Below, piece after piece: positions 1 through 8,654 of a stretch of 64,000 nucleotides of DNA. Positions within the stretch are counted from its first letter, which is position 1. Every line of letters starts with the position of its first letter. The notes beneath the pieces are model-generated. The model saw nothing but the letters and a program-made list of their open reading frames with translations. It had not been told where the DNA came from and made no database searches. The DNA is taken from positions 558,001 through 622,000 of the forward strand of contig NZ_SEWX01000005.1 of assembly GCF_004307455.1 (NCBI RefSeq), written 5' to 3'. Both the position numbers and the translations under genes were made by a program. This DNA comes from Aquirufa nivalisilvae (GTDB taxonomy: Bacteria; Bacteroidota; Bacteroidia; Cytophagales; Spirosomataceae).

Positions 1-125
1 CCATGGTCTGTAATAGCCACCGCTGGCATATTGTCAGCCTTGGCTTTTTTAAACATAGAAGATATCTTGGACGCACCATCCAAAAGGGAAAACTGAGAGT
101 GATTGTGCAAATGCGAAAACTGCAT
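1..125 (-). CDS. dnaE: DNA polymerase III alpha subunit, N-terminal fragment
   Basis: Only the first 41 codons lie in the window; the rest runs off the left edge. The translation starts MQFSHLHNHSQFSLLDGA and continues to AVAITDHG. This is the start of the PHP domain found at the N terminus of bacterial replicative polymerase DnaE, with the HxH metal motif (HLHNH) and the TDHG segment. DnaE catalyses chromosomal DNA synthesis in the replisome. The ATG lies three bases after the stop of the upstream DUF2461 gene on the same strand, so the two are probably co-transcribed. The fragment is short, but the PHP start is distinctive; a PolX-type PHP protein is a less likely alternative. Confidence 0.88.
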   Translation of the reverse strand, partial: MQFSHLHNHSQFSLLDGASKISSMFKKAKADNMPAVAITDH

Positions 126-128
126 ATA

Positions 129-812
129 TTACTTAATAGAAAAGGGTTCTTTATCAAAAAAAATGGCATTCAAGAAATCTAGATAAGGTTTTAATACCTG
201 TGCATCTTGAATAAGTGTTTCAACAAACGAGGGACTTAACACTTCGGAATCACTATATTTCCTCCAAAAAAACAATTGTTTCTTCTTCAACAATTCGATT
301 TCAGGATGTTCAACTGGATATCCTTTGGGCATAGTTTTTAGAGCATCGCCTACAGGCTCCCCGAATACCTTCAAAAAGGTAGGAGAGTGAATGATACCTT
401 TTAAATGCTTGGCATTATAATCAATTTCTTGTCGAAATAAGGCCAATTGCTCGGGCGTAGGGCTATACATTCCACCACCTAAAAAGGATTTTCCACCAGG
501 TTCAATGTGAACATAATAATCCATTAAACCCGATTTGCGACCACCTTCTGAAAAACTAGCTGAAAACCAAGTTTTATAGGGAGCCTTATCTTTGGCAAAG
601 CGGACATCACGGTAAATCCGATAAGAGCAATGCTTCAATTCTACACCATCCATGTTTTCAAACTCCGAAAAAAGCGATATGAGTTGAATGGTAAATTGAT
701 CAAAGGCCGTCTTTTGTTCCAGGAATCTATCCTTATTTTCACCAAACCATTCTCTTGTATTGTTTTCTTTTAAATCAGATAAAAAGGTCAAAAGGGAACT
801 TGGAATGGACAT
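129..812 (-). CDS. DUF2461 domain-containing protein
   Basis: A 227-residue soluble protein of the DUF2461 (TIGR02453) family, whose biochemical function is unknown. The family pattern is visible in the N-terminal half: LxxLKxNNxREWF near residues 9-23, then YRIYRDVRFAKDKAPYKT (about 65-82), followed by a glycine-rich YYVHIEPGG segment. There is no signal peptide or membrane segment. The length is normal for the family. It is encoded directly upstream of dnaE with a 3-nt gap, so it probably shares the transcript, although no functional link to replication is known to me. The family call is confident; the role is not. Confidence 0.85.
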   Translation of the reverse strand: MSIPSSLLTFLSDLKENNTREWFGENKDRFLEQKTAFDQFTIQLISLFSEFENMDGVELKHCSYRIYRDVRFAKDKAPYKTWFSASFSEGGRKSGLMDYYVHIEPGGKSFLGGGMYSPTPEQLALFRQEIDYNAKHLKGIIHSPTFLKVFGEPVGDALKTMPKGYPVEHPEIELLKKKQLFFWRKYSDSEVLSPSFVETLIQDAQVLKPYLDFLNAIFFDKEPFSIK

Positions 813-928
813 GGGCCTATTAATGAAAAATTATAAACGAATTTAAATAAATTAGTCAATACTTGCCCGCAAACTTTGGGAGTTTCGCGCTATTTTCTTG
901 ATTTTTGTAAAACATTAAATTTTTAAGC

Positions 929-2293
929 ATGCGCATTCTGACGGGCATTCAGTCTTCTGGTAGACCACATTTAGGAAATATATTAGGAGCGATTCTACCA
1001 GCGGTTGAACTTTCTAAGAAAACGGGTAATGAATCATTCCTTTTTATAGCCGATTTACACACCTTAACGAGTTTAAAAGATGGTGCCACCATCCGAGCCA
1101 ATACCTTATCCATAGCTGCCGCTTGGTTAGCTTGTGGATTGGATACCCAACATACCTATTTTTATCGCCAATCGAAATTGGCTCCTTACCATACGGAATT
1201 ATTGTGGTATTTATCTTGCGTGACGCCTTTCCCGATGCTAGCGAACGCGCATAGTTTTAAGGATAAATCCAATAAATTGGCCGATGTGAATGCGGGTTTA
1301 TTTACTTATCCCGTTTTACAAGCTGCTGATATCTTATTGTATGATGCCAATTTGATACCAGTAGGTAAAGATCAGCGTCAGCATATAGAAATGACGAGGG
1401 ATATGGCAGGGGTGATTAATCGTTTATTCTATAATAATTTCAAAAATGATTTTAATGAAATATTAGGTTCAGTATTTAAAAAAATTGATAATCTTAATAT
1501 CATTATTAATAGAATTAACTCAAATTTTAAATTTCATTTTGAATTAATGATTGAAGAAAATAAAGTTTTTTCCAATCAAATATTAAATGAAATATTCCAT
1601 TTAAATGAAAAAATCATTGCTGTTAATAACAACTTCCTGTCTAGGCCATCTAATATCAGATTGGACAATCTGGATATCACAATTTTAAATAACATAATTA
1701 AAATTTCCGAATCTATTGATTCAAATTTGATTAAGTTTTTACCAGAAAGTTCATATTACGGCACTTTTGATCATGAAGATAAAGTTGAATTTATTTCTAA
1801 ATATAAAATTTCAAACTATTCACCATTTAGTGTTTTCGTCATCCCAGAAGCTGAAATTTCGGAACATGTCATGACGATCCCAGGTATCGATGGTCAAAAG
1901 ATGAGCAAATCTTTAAACAATTACATTGATGTGTTTTTGCCAGAAAAAGATTTACTGAAACAAATCAAAAAGATTGTAACGGATACCACTCCATTAGAAG
2001 ATCCCAAGAATCCAGACGAAGATATTACCTTTAAATTGTATCAACTCGTTGCATCTCCTGAGCAAATAGCTACGATGAAAGCAAATTATTTACAAGGAGG
2101 CTATGGATACGGGCATGCTAAACAAGCTTTATATGAGGCTGTTTTGGTTTATTTCAAAGAAGCCCGTGAAAAATTCGATTATTATATGGCTAATCCTAAT
2201 GAAATAGAAGCCAAATTAGAAGAAGGAGAGGCTCGTGTAAAACCTATTGCAGAAGCTACCATCCAACGAGTACGTGAAATTTTTCAGTTTTAA
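929..2293 (+). CDS. trpS: Tryptophan--tRNA ligase with large in-frame insertion
   Basis: Class I TrpRS, charging tRNA-Trp in the cytoplasm. The N terminus has TGIQSSGRPHLGN, where the HIGH-type signature reads PHLGN. The middle has VGKDQRQHIEMTRD, and the KMSKS loop reads GQKMSKS. Bacterial TrpRS is usually about 330-350 residues; this one is 454. The excess is a block at about residues 169-301 (nt 1434-1831), placed between the QxxH helix (ending GVINRLF) and the strand FVIPEAE, which are normally nearly adjacent. The block is Asn/Ile/Lys-rich and extremely AT-rich, while both flanks have normal composition and conserved TrpRS sequence. The frame is open throughout. No intein splice motifs are seen. 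The ATG at 929 gives the family N terminus MRILTGIQ. Confidence 0.95.
   Translation: MRILTGIQSSGRPHLGNILGAILPAVELSKKTGNESFLFIADLHTLTSLKDGATIRANTLSIAAAWLACGLDTQHTYFYRQSKLAPYHTELLWYLSCVTPFPMLANAHSFKDKSNKLADVNAGLFTYPVLQAADILLYDANLIPVGKDQRQHIEMTRDMAGVINRLFYNNFKNDFNEILGSVFKKIDNLNIIINRINSNFKFHFELMIEENKVFSNQILNEIFHLNEKIIAVNNNFLSRPSNIRLDNLDITILNNIIKISESIDSNLIKFLPESSYYGTFDHEDKVEFISKYKISNYSPFSVFVIPEAEISEHVMTIPGIDGQKMSKSLNNYIDVFLPEKDLLKQIKKIVTDTTPLEDPKNPDEDITFKLYQLVASPEQIATMKANYLQGGYGYGHAKQALYEAVLVYFKEAREKFDYYMANPNEIEAKLEEGEARVKPIAEATIQRVREIFQF
1434..1831 (+). other. AT-rich in-frame insertion within trpS
   Basis: By hand count, the lines 1441-1500 and 1501-1560 each hold 9 G+C in 60, about 15 percent; 1561-1620 has 11 and 1681-1740 has 9. 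The flanking trpS sequence is far richer. The block encodes about 130 residues, predicted by eye to be mostly helical, with no motif I recognise. Such AT-rich DNA should contain frequent TAA/TAG/TGA triplets by chance, so an uninterrupted frame suggests that it is translated and under selection. The boundaries are approximate and come from comparison with remembered Bacteroidota TrpRS sequences, in which a short loop joins the RDxA helix to the FVIPEA strand. Confidence 0.75.
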
Positions 2294-2295
2294 TC

Positions 2296-2844
2296 ATGTG
2301 GCCACAATGGGATAGTGATGTATTTCAATGGATCAACCAAGCGCATGCGAGTGGTCTGGATGAAATCATGGTGCTATTATCCAATCGATGGATATGGGTT
2401 CCCATGTACCTTTATTTGATATACGTCATATACCAACAAAAGCAAAAGCTATTTTTAGCATCCATATCTTATTTAGTTTTGAGCATCGTTTGGGCTGACC
2501 AAATATCATCTAGTGTTTTGAAACCGTATTTTCAACGATTAAGACCTTGCCATGTTCCAGCATTTAGCTCTTGGATCCATTTACCAGATGGCTGTGGAGG
2601 ATTATATGGGTTTTGCTCGTCCCATGCTGCCAATTCATTTGCTTTAGCATTTGGCTTTTATATATTGACCCAAAACAAAATAGCGCGAAATTTATTATTA
2701 GTTTGGGCTTTTCTAGTCTCCTATAGCCGCGTTTACTTGGGAGCTCATTATCCCTTGGATGTTATTACTGGAGCTATAGTGGGTATTTTGGGAACGTATA
2801 TATTAAAATACCTCATTTACGACAAGCTGGTCAAAAAGGCGTAA
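2296..2844 (+). CDS. Phosphatase PAP2 family membrane protein
   Basis: A 182-residue integral membrane phosphatase of the PAP2 superfamily, acting on lipid pyrophosphates such as undecaprenyl pyrophosphate or on phosphatidic acid. The three PAP2 signature motifs are present: KPYFQRLRP (motif 1, residues about 75-83), CSSHAANSF (motif 2, with the catalytic His), and SRVYLGAHYPLDV (motif 3, with the nucleophile His and the Asp). Four to five hydrophobic segments surround them. The ATG follows the trpS stop after two bases, suggesting co-transcription. Its 3' end overlaps the end of the convergent acyl-CoA reductase by 28 nt. The substrate cannot be told from sequence. Confidence 0.88.
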   Translation: MWPQWDSDVFQWINQAHASGLDEIMVLLSNRWIWVPMYLYLIYVIYQQKQKLFLASISYLVLSIVWADQISSSVLKPYFQRLRPCHVPAFSSWIHLPDGCGGLYGFCSSHAANSFALAFGFYILTQNKIARNLLLVWAFLVSYSRVYLGAHYPLDVITGAIVGILGTYILKYLIYDKLVKKA

Positions 2845-3830
2845 GTATCAATTCCGTCTGCAAAATCGCTTAATCCTGGCTCTTGGCTTTTACCAAAACC
2901 CACTTGATTCTTTTTGGCTGAATCTGCTCCAACAATGCACTGAATTTTTTCTTCTGAGGCATGTATCCAAGCTTCTAATTCGTCTTCAGAAGAATATCTC
3001 CTTAAATATACCACACCTACAGGTGAGACTAAATCCTGACTTTCTTGAATCAATAAGTTTCCTAAATCAAAATGAGGAATCTGATTTAAGAGAAACAAGG
3101 TTTTATGATATTGATAATTGTTGGAATACTTAGTATGATCTAACACCCAGTGATACTGAGTCAGCACATCAAAAAGAGGAGTGGGGTCATACGATTCAGG
3201 AATGGCGATGGTAGAAACATTTCTACAACCTAAACCAAAATAAGAAAATACATCTTTAGCCAATTGATGAAAATCCTCCTGAGATTCTGAACCATCTAAA
3301 ATAGCAATGGAGGTTCTGTTCTTACGTATGATATGTGGTGTGGAAGCAAAATAATGAGCAAAATAGGACCCTGAAAAATCACTTCCAGTGGCAATAACGG
3401 CATCCATACCTTGCAATCGTTCAATCAACTGAATGGGGGCATCGACACTAAATTCTTGCATTGCTTGCACATAAAGCAGCATGATGGACTTATCCTGAGA
3501 GCTTAATTTGATACAAGCTTCATTTCCACTAGCTAAAGTCATCAATACATCATGAATTCCAACAGCCGGGAGATTACCCGCCAAAATCAAGCCCACTTTT
3601 TTACTTGAATGAACTTGGTGTGGATGATTCTCAAAAAATATTTCCCAAGATTTTATATCAAAAAACTGAAGATGAACCGCTTCCATGGCTTCAAGAATCA
3701 GGTGTTCAGAGAACCAAGGATTCTCATTTTTAGCTCTATCTATAAAAAGTTCTATTTTTTCCTTGTTAGATGACTTTGTGAAATAATCCGACAAAAAGGC
3801 AATGAGCTGTAAAAATGACTCTTTTCTCAT
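2817..3830 (-). CDS. LuxC-type acyl-CoA reductase
   Basis: A 337-residue member of the LuxC acyl-CoA reductase family (PF05893), related to NAD(P)-dependent aldehyde dehydrogenases, reducing fatty acyl-CoA or acyl-protein to aldehyde. Supporting segments are VGLILAGNLPAVGIHDVL, an AVIATGSDFSG segment, and FGLGCRNVS, where the cysteine fits the catalytic acyl-accepting Cys. The reading frame extends another 39 codons upstream to 3947, but that extension is Cys/Tyr-rich and AT-rich and unlike the family. I chose the ATG at 3830 (MRKESFLQL). It is divergent from the ferredoxin gene and convergent with, and overlapping, PAP2. Bioluminescence partners (luxAB, luxD, luxE) are absent, so a lipid or wax-type role is more likely, but the product is unknown. 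Confidence 0.82.
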   Translation of the reverse strand: MRKESFLQLIAFLSDYFTKSSNKEKIELFIDRAKNENPWFSEHLILEAMEAVHLQFFDIKSWEIFFENHPHQVHSSKKVGLILAGNLPAVGIHDVLMTLASGNEACIKLSSQDKSIMLLYVQAMQEFSVDAPIQLIERLQGMDAVIATGSDFSGSYFAHYFASTPHIIRKNRTSIAILDGSESQEDFHQLAKDVFSYFGLGCRNVSTIAIPESYDPTPLFDVLTQYHWVLDHTKYSNNYQYHKTLFLLNQIPHFDLGNLLIQESQDLVSPVGVVYLRRYSSEDELEAWIHASEEKIQCIVGADSAKKNQVGFGKSQEPGLSDFADGIDTYAFLTSLS

Positions 3831-3978
3831 AAATGGAATGGTTCTTAGCTTGCAATAGGATTGCAAAGTTCTAAAAATTTTGCAATAGTCTTTTAAAAAT
3901 ATATAGTATTCAAAATTTTGGATGTAAATTGCACAAATTTCTTTCAAAAAGGACGATTAAAGTCTTAAACAAAAGATT

Positions 3979-4326
3979 ATGGCTATTATTATTACTGATG
4001 AGTGTATTAACTGTGGGGCTTGCGAACCGGAATGCCCTAATACAGCAATTTATGAAGGTGGTGTAGAGTGGACATGGGCTGGGGGAACTGCTTTAACAGA
4101 AGTAGAATTAGGAGATGGTTCAACCATGGATGCCAAAGCACCTGTTGAGCCAGTTTCAGAAGAGTTTTATTATATCGTACCTGACAAGTGTACTGAATGT
4201 ACTGGATTTCATGAAGAGCCACAATGTGCGGCCGTTTGTCCAGTGGATTGTTGCGTTCCAGATCCGGATCATGTAGAAGATAAAGATACCTTATTAGCTA
4301 AAAAAGCATGGTTACATGCTGAATAA
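3979..4326 (+). CDS. 4Fe-4S dicluster ferredoxin
   Basis: A small acidic electron carrier of 115 residues. Cluster-binding cysteines appear as [12 protein letters not shown] near the N terminus and [22 protein letters not shown] in the second half, the pattern of a bacterial-type 2[4Fe-4S] ferredoxin with an inserted linker (residues about 25-65). This longer form is widespread in Bacteroidota. It is cytoplasmic with no signal peptide. The gene appears monocistronic: it is preceded by the divergent acyl-CoA reductase gene and followed by a strong intrinsic terminator. The electron partners are unknown. Confidence 0.92.
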   Translation: MAIIITDECINCGACEPECPNTAIYEGGVEWTWAGGTALTEVELGDGSTMDAKAPVEPVSEEFYYIVPDKCTECTGFHEEPQCAAVCPVDCCVPDPDHVEDKDTLLAKKAWLHAE

Positions 4327-4352
4327 TTAGTCATAATATAGATTAATATGAG

Positions 4353-4382
4353 GACCTGCCTAGTGCAGGTCTTTTTTTTTGG
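4353..4382 (+). terminator. Intrinsic terminator after ferredoxin gene
   Basis: A perfect 7-bp stem, GACCTGC (4353-4359) pairing with GCAGGTC (4365-4371), with a five-base loop, followed at once by a run of nine or more T residues. It lies 27 nt after the ferredoxin stop. Confidence 0.9.
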
Positions 4383-4526
4383 CCTCAGTTTAATCCAAAC
4401 AGACTTTTCGCTAGTCTAAATACTTAATTTATATTATTCTAAGATTACTTCTACCAAAATTTCATTTTTTACAAAAACCAGTTTCATTTCAAGTGTCATT
4501 TTTATTCATTTTTGTAATTATTCAAA

Positions 4527-4596
4527 TTTTAGGTTTAATTTTTAACCTCAAATTGTAATATTTTTGAATAAATATCATTTTTAGGTTTAATTTTTA
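4527..4596. repeat. Tandemly spaced direct repeat upstream of the porin-amt operon
   Basis: The motif TTTAGGTTTAATTTTTA occurs twice on the plus strand, within 4527-4544 and 4579-4596, at a spacing of 52 nt (about five helical turns). It lies in the otherwise gene-free, AT-rich 4383-4680 stretch before the barrel/amt operon. Two sites on the same helix face could be a regulator-binding pair for nitrogen control. This is inference; no known operator matches. Nothing else is recognisable in this 300-bp stretch. Confidence 0.4.
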
Positions 4597-4680
4597 TCAA
4601 TAATTCTTGTTTTGTATTTTTTTTAAACCAATATTTGTCCCGTAGTCAAGCATTTATTTTCCCATTAAAATTTAAAGAAT

Positions 4681-5835
4681 ATGAAAAAATCAATCTTTAC
4701 CCTCTTATTGTCAGGAATTAGCTTTTTGGGATTTTCCCAAGAAAAAGAAGCTGAGAGCTCAAAATTTACATTTTCGGGTTACATCGATTCGTACTATATG
4801 TTAAATTTTAACAATCCGACAAATCGCAGCAATCTAGGTGTTGCAGGAAACGAAAGAGCATTTGATCAAAAATCAAATCAATTCTCATTAGGCTTGGTAC
4901 AAACTAAGTTCGGCTATGCTACAAAAACATCTGATGTTGTGGTTGATTTAACCTTCGGACCTAATGCAGATCTTGGTCAATACGGAAACGTGATCGGACC
5001 ATTGGGCGCTGGAAAAGCTACTACAGCTTTAGCCATCAAGCAAGCGTATTTCAACTGGAAGCCAAGCGACAAATGGACATTTACTGTTGGCCAGTTTGGC
5101 ACACACATTGGATATGAAGTCATTGATGCTCCAGTGAATTATAATTATTCCTTATCTAACTTATTCAACAACGGTCCATTCTATCACATTGGAGCCAAAG
5201 CCAACTATGCTTTCTCAGCTAAATCTGCTTTGATGTTAGGTATCGTGAACAATGTAGACAATTTGAATGATAATAACTCTTCTAAAGGTTTCATTGGACA
5301 ATTCTTTTTTGCTCCTAAAGAAGGTTGGAATGTGTATATCAACGGAATTACTTCCAATGAATCTGCTCCATTGGCTAGCGGAAAAGATGATTCGGGCAGT
5401 TACAACTTATTAGACTTAACCACCTCATATCAAATTAGCCCTAAATATTTAATTGGTTTAAACGCTGCATACGGTTCTCAAACAGGTGATTTCCAAGGTG
5501 GTGGAAATGTAGGTAATAGCAAAACTTGGGGCGGCGTAGCACTTTACTCCAACTATGCTTTCACAGACCACTTCAGCTTAGGAGGCCGTTACGAGGTATT
5601 TGATAATACAAGTGGCGCTAGAGCTCTACGTGGAATTAATGCAGCAGGCGAGACAGTAGGAACCGATGTTAGTTCATTCACATTGACAGCTACTTTCACA
5701 ACAGCAGAAGGACACTTATTGATTAAACCAGAATTAAGAACAGACTCATTCAAAACTGCCCAATTTGTGGATGGCGATGGAAAGTCTCAAAAATCACAAG
5801 CCACATTTGGAACAGTCTTTATATACAAATTTTAA
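4681..5835 (+). CDS. Outer-membrane beta-barrel protein (porin-like) preceding amt
   Basis: A 384-residue exported protein with an obvious signal peptide (MKKSIFTLLLSGISFLGFSQ, cleavage after FSQ). After it come alternating amphipathic strands with many Tyr/Phe/Gly residues and a C-terminal aromatic end (FIYKF), typical of an outer-membrane barrel. It resembles the putative beta-barrel porin-2 type, starting FSGYIDSYYMLNFN. The amt gene starts 21 nt downstream on the same strand, so the two probably form an operon, and the barrel may let ammonium or small nitrogen compounds cross the outer membrane. That role is inferred from context only. The ATG choice is fixed by the signal peptide. Confidence 0.82.
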   Translation: MKKSIFTLLLSGISFLGFSQEKEAESSKFTFSGYIDSYYMLNFNNPTNRSNLGVAGNERAFDQKSNQFSLGLVQTKFGYATKTSDVVVDLTFGPNADLGQYGNVIGPLGAGKATTALAIKQAYFNWKPSDKWTFTVGQFGTHIGYEVIDAPVNYNYSLSNLFNNGPFYHIGAKANYAFSAKSALMLGIVNNVDNLNDNNSSKGFIGQFFFAPKEGWNVYINGITSNESAPLASGKDDSGSYNLLDLTTSYQISPKYLIGLNAAYGSQTGDFQGGGNVGNSKTWGGVALYSNYAFTDHFSLGGRYEVFDNTSGARALRGINAAGETVGTDVSSFTLTATFTTAEGHLLIKPELRTDSFKTAQFVDGDGKSQKSQATFGTVFIYKF

Positions 5836-5856
5836 TTTAACTTAACTTTTACGGAC

Positions 5857-7200
5857 ATGACAACACAAAAACCAACTTGGATTCCGCTTCTAGTATTACT
5901 TGCAGTTGCGGTGCTTGCATTGTTTACCGATCTACCTGGAACAATTCCTACAGAAGGTATTGACACAGGTGACACAGCCTGGCTAATTGTTGCCTCTGGC
6001 TTGGTACTCCTAATGACTCCTGGATTAGCTTATTTCTATGGGGGAATGGTAAATCATAAAAATGTGATTTCTACTATGTTGCAATCTTTCATTGCCATGG
6101 GTGTAATCAGTGTTATTTGGGTGATTTTTGGATTCAGCTTAGCATTTGGAGATTCCATTGGCGGCTGGATAGGTGATCCAACTACCTTTTTTATGTTCAA
6201 TCATGTGTTTGACCACAAATTATCATTAGGATCTTCTGATCAAATTAAATTCACGATTCCTTTTGCTCTATTTGCTTTTTTCCAAATGAAGTTCGCTGTA
6301 ATCACGCCAGCTTTGATCTCTGGAGCTTTAGCAGAAAGAATTAACTTCAAAGCTTACGTATTATTCATGGTGCTTTTCTGCATCTGTGTATATTCGCCAT
6401 TGGCTCACTGGACATGGCACCCAGACGGATTCTTATTCAATTTAGGAGTTTTGGATTTTGCTGGTGGAACAGTAGTTCACATGTCAGCTGGTTGGGCTGC
6501 ATTAGCAGGTGCTCTTTACCTTCGTCGTAGAAAATCACATATTGAATCTAACATTTTGCCTCCAGCTAATATTCCTTACGTATTATTAGGTACTGCCTTA
6601 TTATGGTTCGGATGGTTTGGTTTCAATGCTGGTTCTGCTTTAGGTGCTAACTCTTTATCTGTAACAGCATTCGCAACTACGCACATTGCCGCAGCATCTG
6701 CAGGTTTATCTTGGATATTGTTTGATGTAACTCGTGGTAAAAAAGTTTCTGCATTAGGTTTCTGTATCGGTGCTGTGGTTGGTTTAGTTGCTATCACACC
6801 TGCAGCTGGTTTCGTAACATTGCCAGTAGCCATCTTCATCGGTGTTATTGCAGCCTTAGTATCTAACATCATCGCACACTGGAGAGCTTCTTCTAACTTA
6901 GATGATACGTTAGATGTATTCCCTTGCCATGGTGTAGGTGGAATGATGGGTATGTTAATGACAGGTATTTTCGCTACTAGCGCTGTAAACTCAGCTGTTG
7001 CAGGAAACGGCTTATTCTACGGAGAAACTGATTTATTCGTAAAACATATTTTAGCTCTTGCAATCGTTTCTGCCTTTGCATTCGGCGTATCTTATATCCT
7101 TTTAATTGTAACGGACAAAATCATTCCATTACGTGTTAATGAGGAAGAAGAAAGATTAGGTTTAGACATTTCGCAACACGACGAGTCGATCTCGGAATAG
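5857..7200 (+). CDS. amt: Ammonium transporter
   Basis: A 447-residue Amt/Mep/Rh-family channel with about 11 transmembrane helices. Family hallmarks are DTAWLIVASGLVLLMTPGLA near residues 40-60, the FYGGMVNHKNV segment, a conserved AGG/FAGGTVVHMSAG signature with the pore histidine region, and CHGVGGMMGM for the second pore histidine. An extra hydrophobic N-terminal segment precedes the core and may be a signal or first helix. The protein conducts ammonium or ammonia into the cytoplasm for glutamine synthetase. It lies 21 nt downstream of a barrel gene and ahead of a double hairpin terminator. No glnK/PII gene follows, which is the common partner elsewhere. Confidence 0.95.
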   Translation: MTTQKPTWIPLLVLLAVAVLALFTDLPGTIPTEGIDTGDTAWLIVASGLVLLMTPGLAYFYGGMVNHKNVISTMLQSFIAMGVISVIWVIFGFSLAFGDSIGGWIGDPTTFFMFNHVFDHKLSLGSSDQIKFTIPFALFAFFQMKFAVITPALISGALAERINFKAYVLFMVLFCICVYSPLAHWTWHPDGFLFNLGVLDFAGGTVVHMSAGWAALAGALYLRRRKSHIESNILPPANIPYVLLGTALLWFGWFGFNAGSALGANSLSVTAFATTHIAAASAGLSWILFDVTRGKKVSALGFCIGAVVGLVAITPAAGFVTLPVAIFIGVIAALVSNIIAHWRASSNLDDTLDVFPCHGVGGMMGMLMTGIFATSAVNSAVAGNGLFYGETDLFVKHILALAIVSAFAFGVSYILLIVTDKIIPLRVNEEEERLGLDISQHDESISE

Positions 7201-7212
7201 TCTAACATATAG

Positions 7213-7289
7213 ACAAAGCCGCAAGTAATGGTTCTTGTGGTTTTGTTTCAATCAAAAAGTCGGAAGCTTCTAGTTTCCGGCTTTTTTGT
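7213..7289 (+). terminator. Two tandem hairpins after amt
   Basis: The first hairpin pairs ACAAAGCCGCAAG (7213-7225) with CTTGTGGTTTTGT (from 7234). The second pairs AAAGTCGGAAGC with GTTTCCGGCTTT and runs into a T tract ending near 7287. The second is a good intrinsic terminator for the barrel-amt operon. It sits just before the end of the convergent mtaB gene. Confidence 0.75.
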
Positions 7290-7299
7290 TTTCTATAAA

Positions 7300-8625
7300 C
7301 TAAACGAATTGTTCTAGCAAGATATCAGCACGCATTAAACCTTCTTCATCCAAAGATTTGTAACGAACAGGTTGAATGGTATTAATTAAAAGCGGATCAT
7401 AAGGAACACGAACACGCACGTAATTCTCAGAAAACCCTTCCATAAAACCATCAGAAGAAGCTTCTTCAAAAAGCACTTTACCTTTTCTCCCCAATTGAGT
7501 TTCGTAAAATGCACGACGTTTCTTATCAGAAAGTATATGCAACATTTTCGAGCGCTCTGCTTTCACTTTGGCATCTATTTTAGGCTGAATATCAACCGCA
7601 TAGGTATTTGCCCTTTCAGAATAAGTAAAAACATGTAAATAAGAGATATCTAAATCATTCAAAAAATGATAGGTATCTAAAAACATCTCCTCAGTTTCTC
7701 CTGGATGACCGACAATGACATCTACACCAATACAAGCATGAGGCATCAATGATTTAATTTCTCGAACACGTTCAGCGTACAATTCTCTTTGGTATCTACG
7801 TTTCATTAAACGCAAAACGGCATTGGAACCAGACTGCAACGGTACATGAAAATGAGGTACAAAATGCTGTGATTCGGCCAAATATTGTAATAACTCGCTG
7901 TGTAATAAATTAGGTTCAATGGACGAAATACGAAAGCGATTCAAATCACTTTGAGTATCAAGAGATTTCACCAAATCAAAAAAGGATTCTACTCGTTTAC
8001 CTTGTTGAATACCAAAATCGCCTATGTTTACACCAGTCAAAACCACTTCTTTTACTCCTTTTTCTGCAATTTCCTTCACTAAGCCTAACACATTTTCAAT
8101 AGTACTCGATCTGCTTTGTCCTCGTGCCAAAGGAATGGTACAATAGGAGCAAGGATAATCACAACCATCCTGAACTTTCAAAAAAGTACGAGTCCGGTCA
8201 TTCACTGAATAGGAGGCATGGTAATCTAAATCGTACCGAATCTCAGAAGCTATGACTTTGGGAAGGGACTTTTTAGTATCGGAAACAAAATAGGGTGAAA
8301 TAATATCCGCTAATTGGAATTTCTCATTAGCCCCTAAAACTAAATCAACTCCTGGAATCTGAACAATTTCATCAGGTTTCAATTGAGCATAGCAACCTAA
8401 TATCACCACGACCGACTCAGGATTGATTTTTTTTGCTTCCTTAACTACTTTTTTACACTTTTTATCGGCCTGATCTGTCACACTACATGTGTTTATGACA
8501 AATAAATCAGGAGATTGCTGGAATTCTACCCGTTCAAAGCCCATGGGTTCCAAGGAACGAGCAATGGTGCTAGACTCGGCAAAATTCAACTTACAACCTA
8601 AGGTATAAAAAGCTAATTTTTTCAT
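7300..8625 (-). CDS. mtaB: tRNA (t6A37) methylthiotransferase
   Basis: A 441-residue radical-SAM methylthiotransferase of the MiaB/MtaB family, converting t6A37 to ms2t6A37 in tRNAs reading ANN codons. The N-terminal UPF0004 domain has its three cluster cysteines in YTLGCKLN, NTCSVTDQ and LGCYAQ. The radical-SAM motif CDYPCSYCTIP follows at about residues 153-163, then LTGVNIGDFG and DVIVGHPGETEE. There is a short TRAM-like C terminus. GCKLN and the overall length point to MtaB rather than MiaB or RimO. The gene is monocistronic on the minus strand and starts at the ATG giving MKKLAFYTLGCKLN. Confidence 0.92.
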   Translation of the reverse strand: MKKLAFYTLGCKLNFAESSTIARSLEPMGFERVEFQQSPDLFVINTCSVTDQADKKCKKVVKEAKKINPESVVVILGCYAQLKPDEIVQIPGVDLVLGANEKFQLADIISPYFVSDTKKSLPKVIASEIRYDLDYHASYSVNDRTRTFLKVQDGCDYPCSYCTIPLARGQSRSSTIENVLGLVKEIAEKGVKEVVLTGVNIGDFGIQQGKRVESFFDLVKSLDTQSDLNRFRISSIEPNLLHSELLQYLAESQHFVPHFHVPLQSGSNAVLRLMKRRYQRELYAERVREIKSLMPHACIGVDVIVGHPGETEEMFLDTYHFLNDLDISYLHVFTYSERANTYAVDIQPKIDAKVKAERSKMLHILSDKKRRAFYETQLGRKGKVLFEEASSDGFMEGFSENYVRVRVPYDPLLINTIQPVRYKSLDEEGLMRADILLEQFV

Positions 8626-8654
8626 TCGGAATAATAAGCTGCAAATTTAAAACA

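Noticed and set aside
1434-1831. Intein inside trpS
   Set aside because: The length is right for a mini-intein, but there is no Cys/Ser at a clear N-terminal splice site, no TxxH block B and no terminal HN followed by Cys, Ser or Thr; the block is Asn/Ile/Lys-rich with no Hint-fold motifs.
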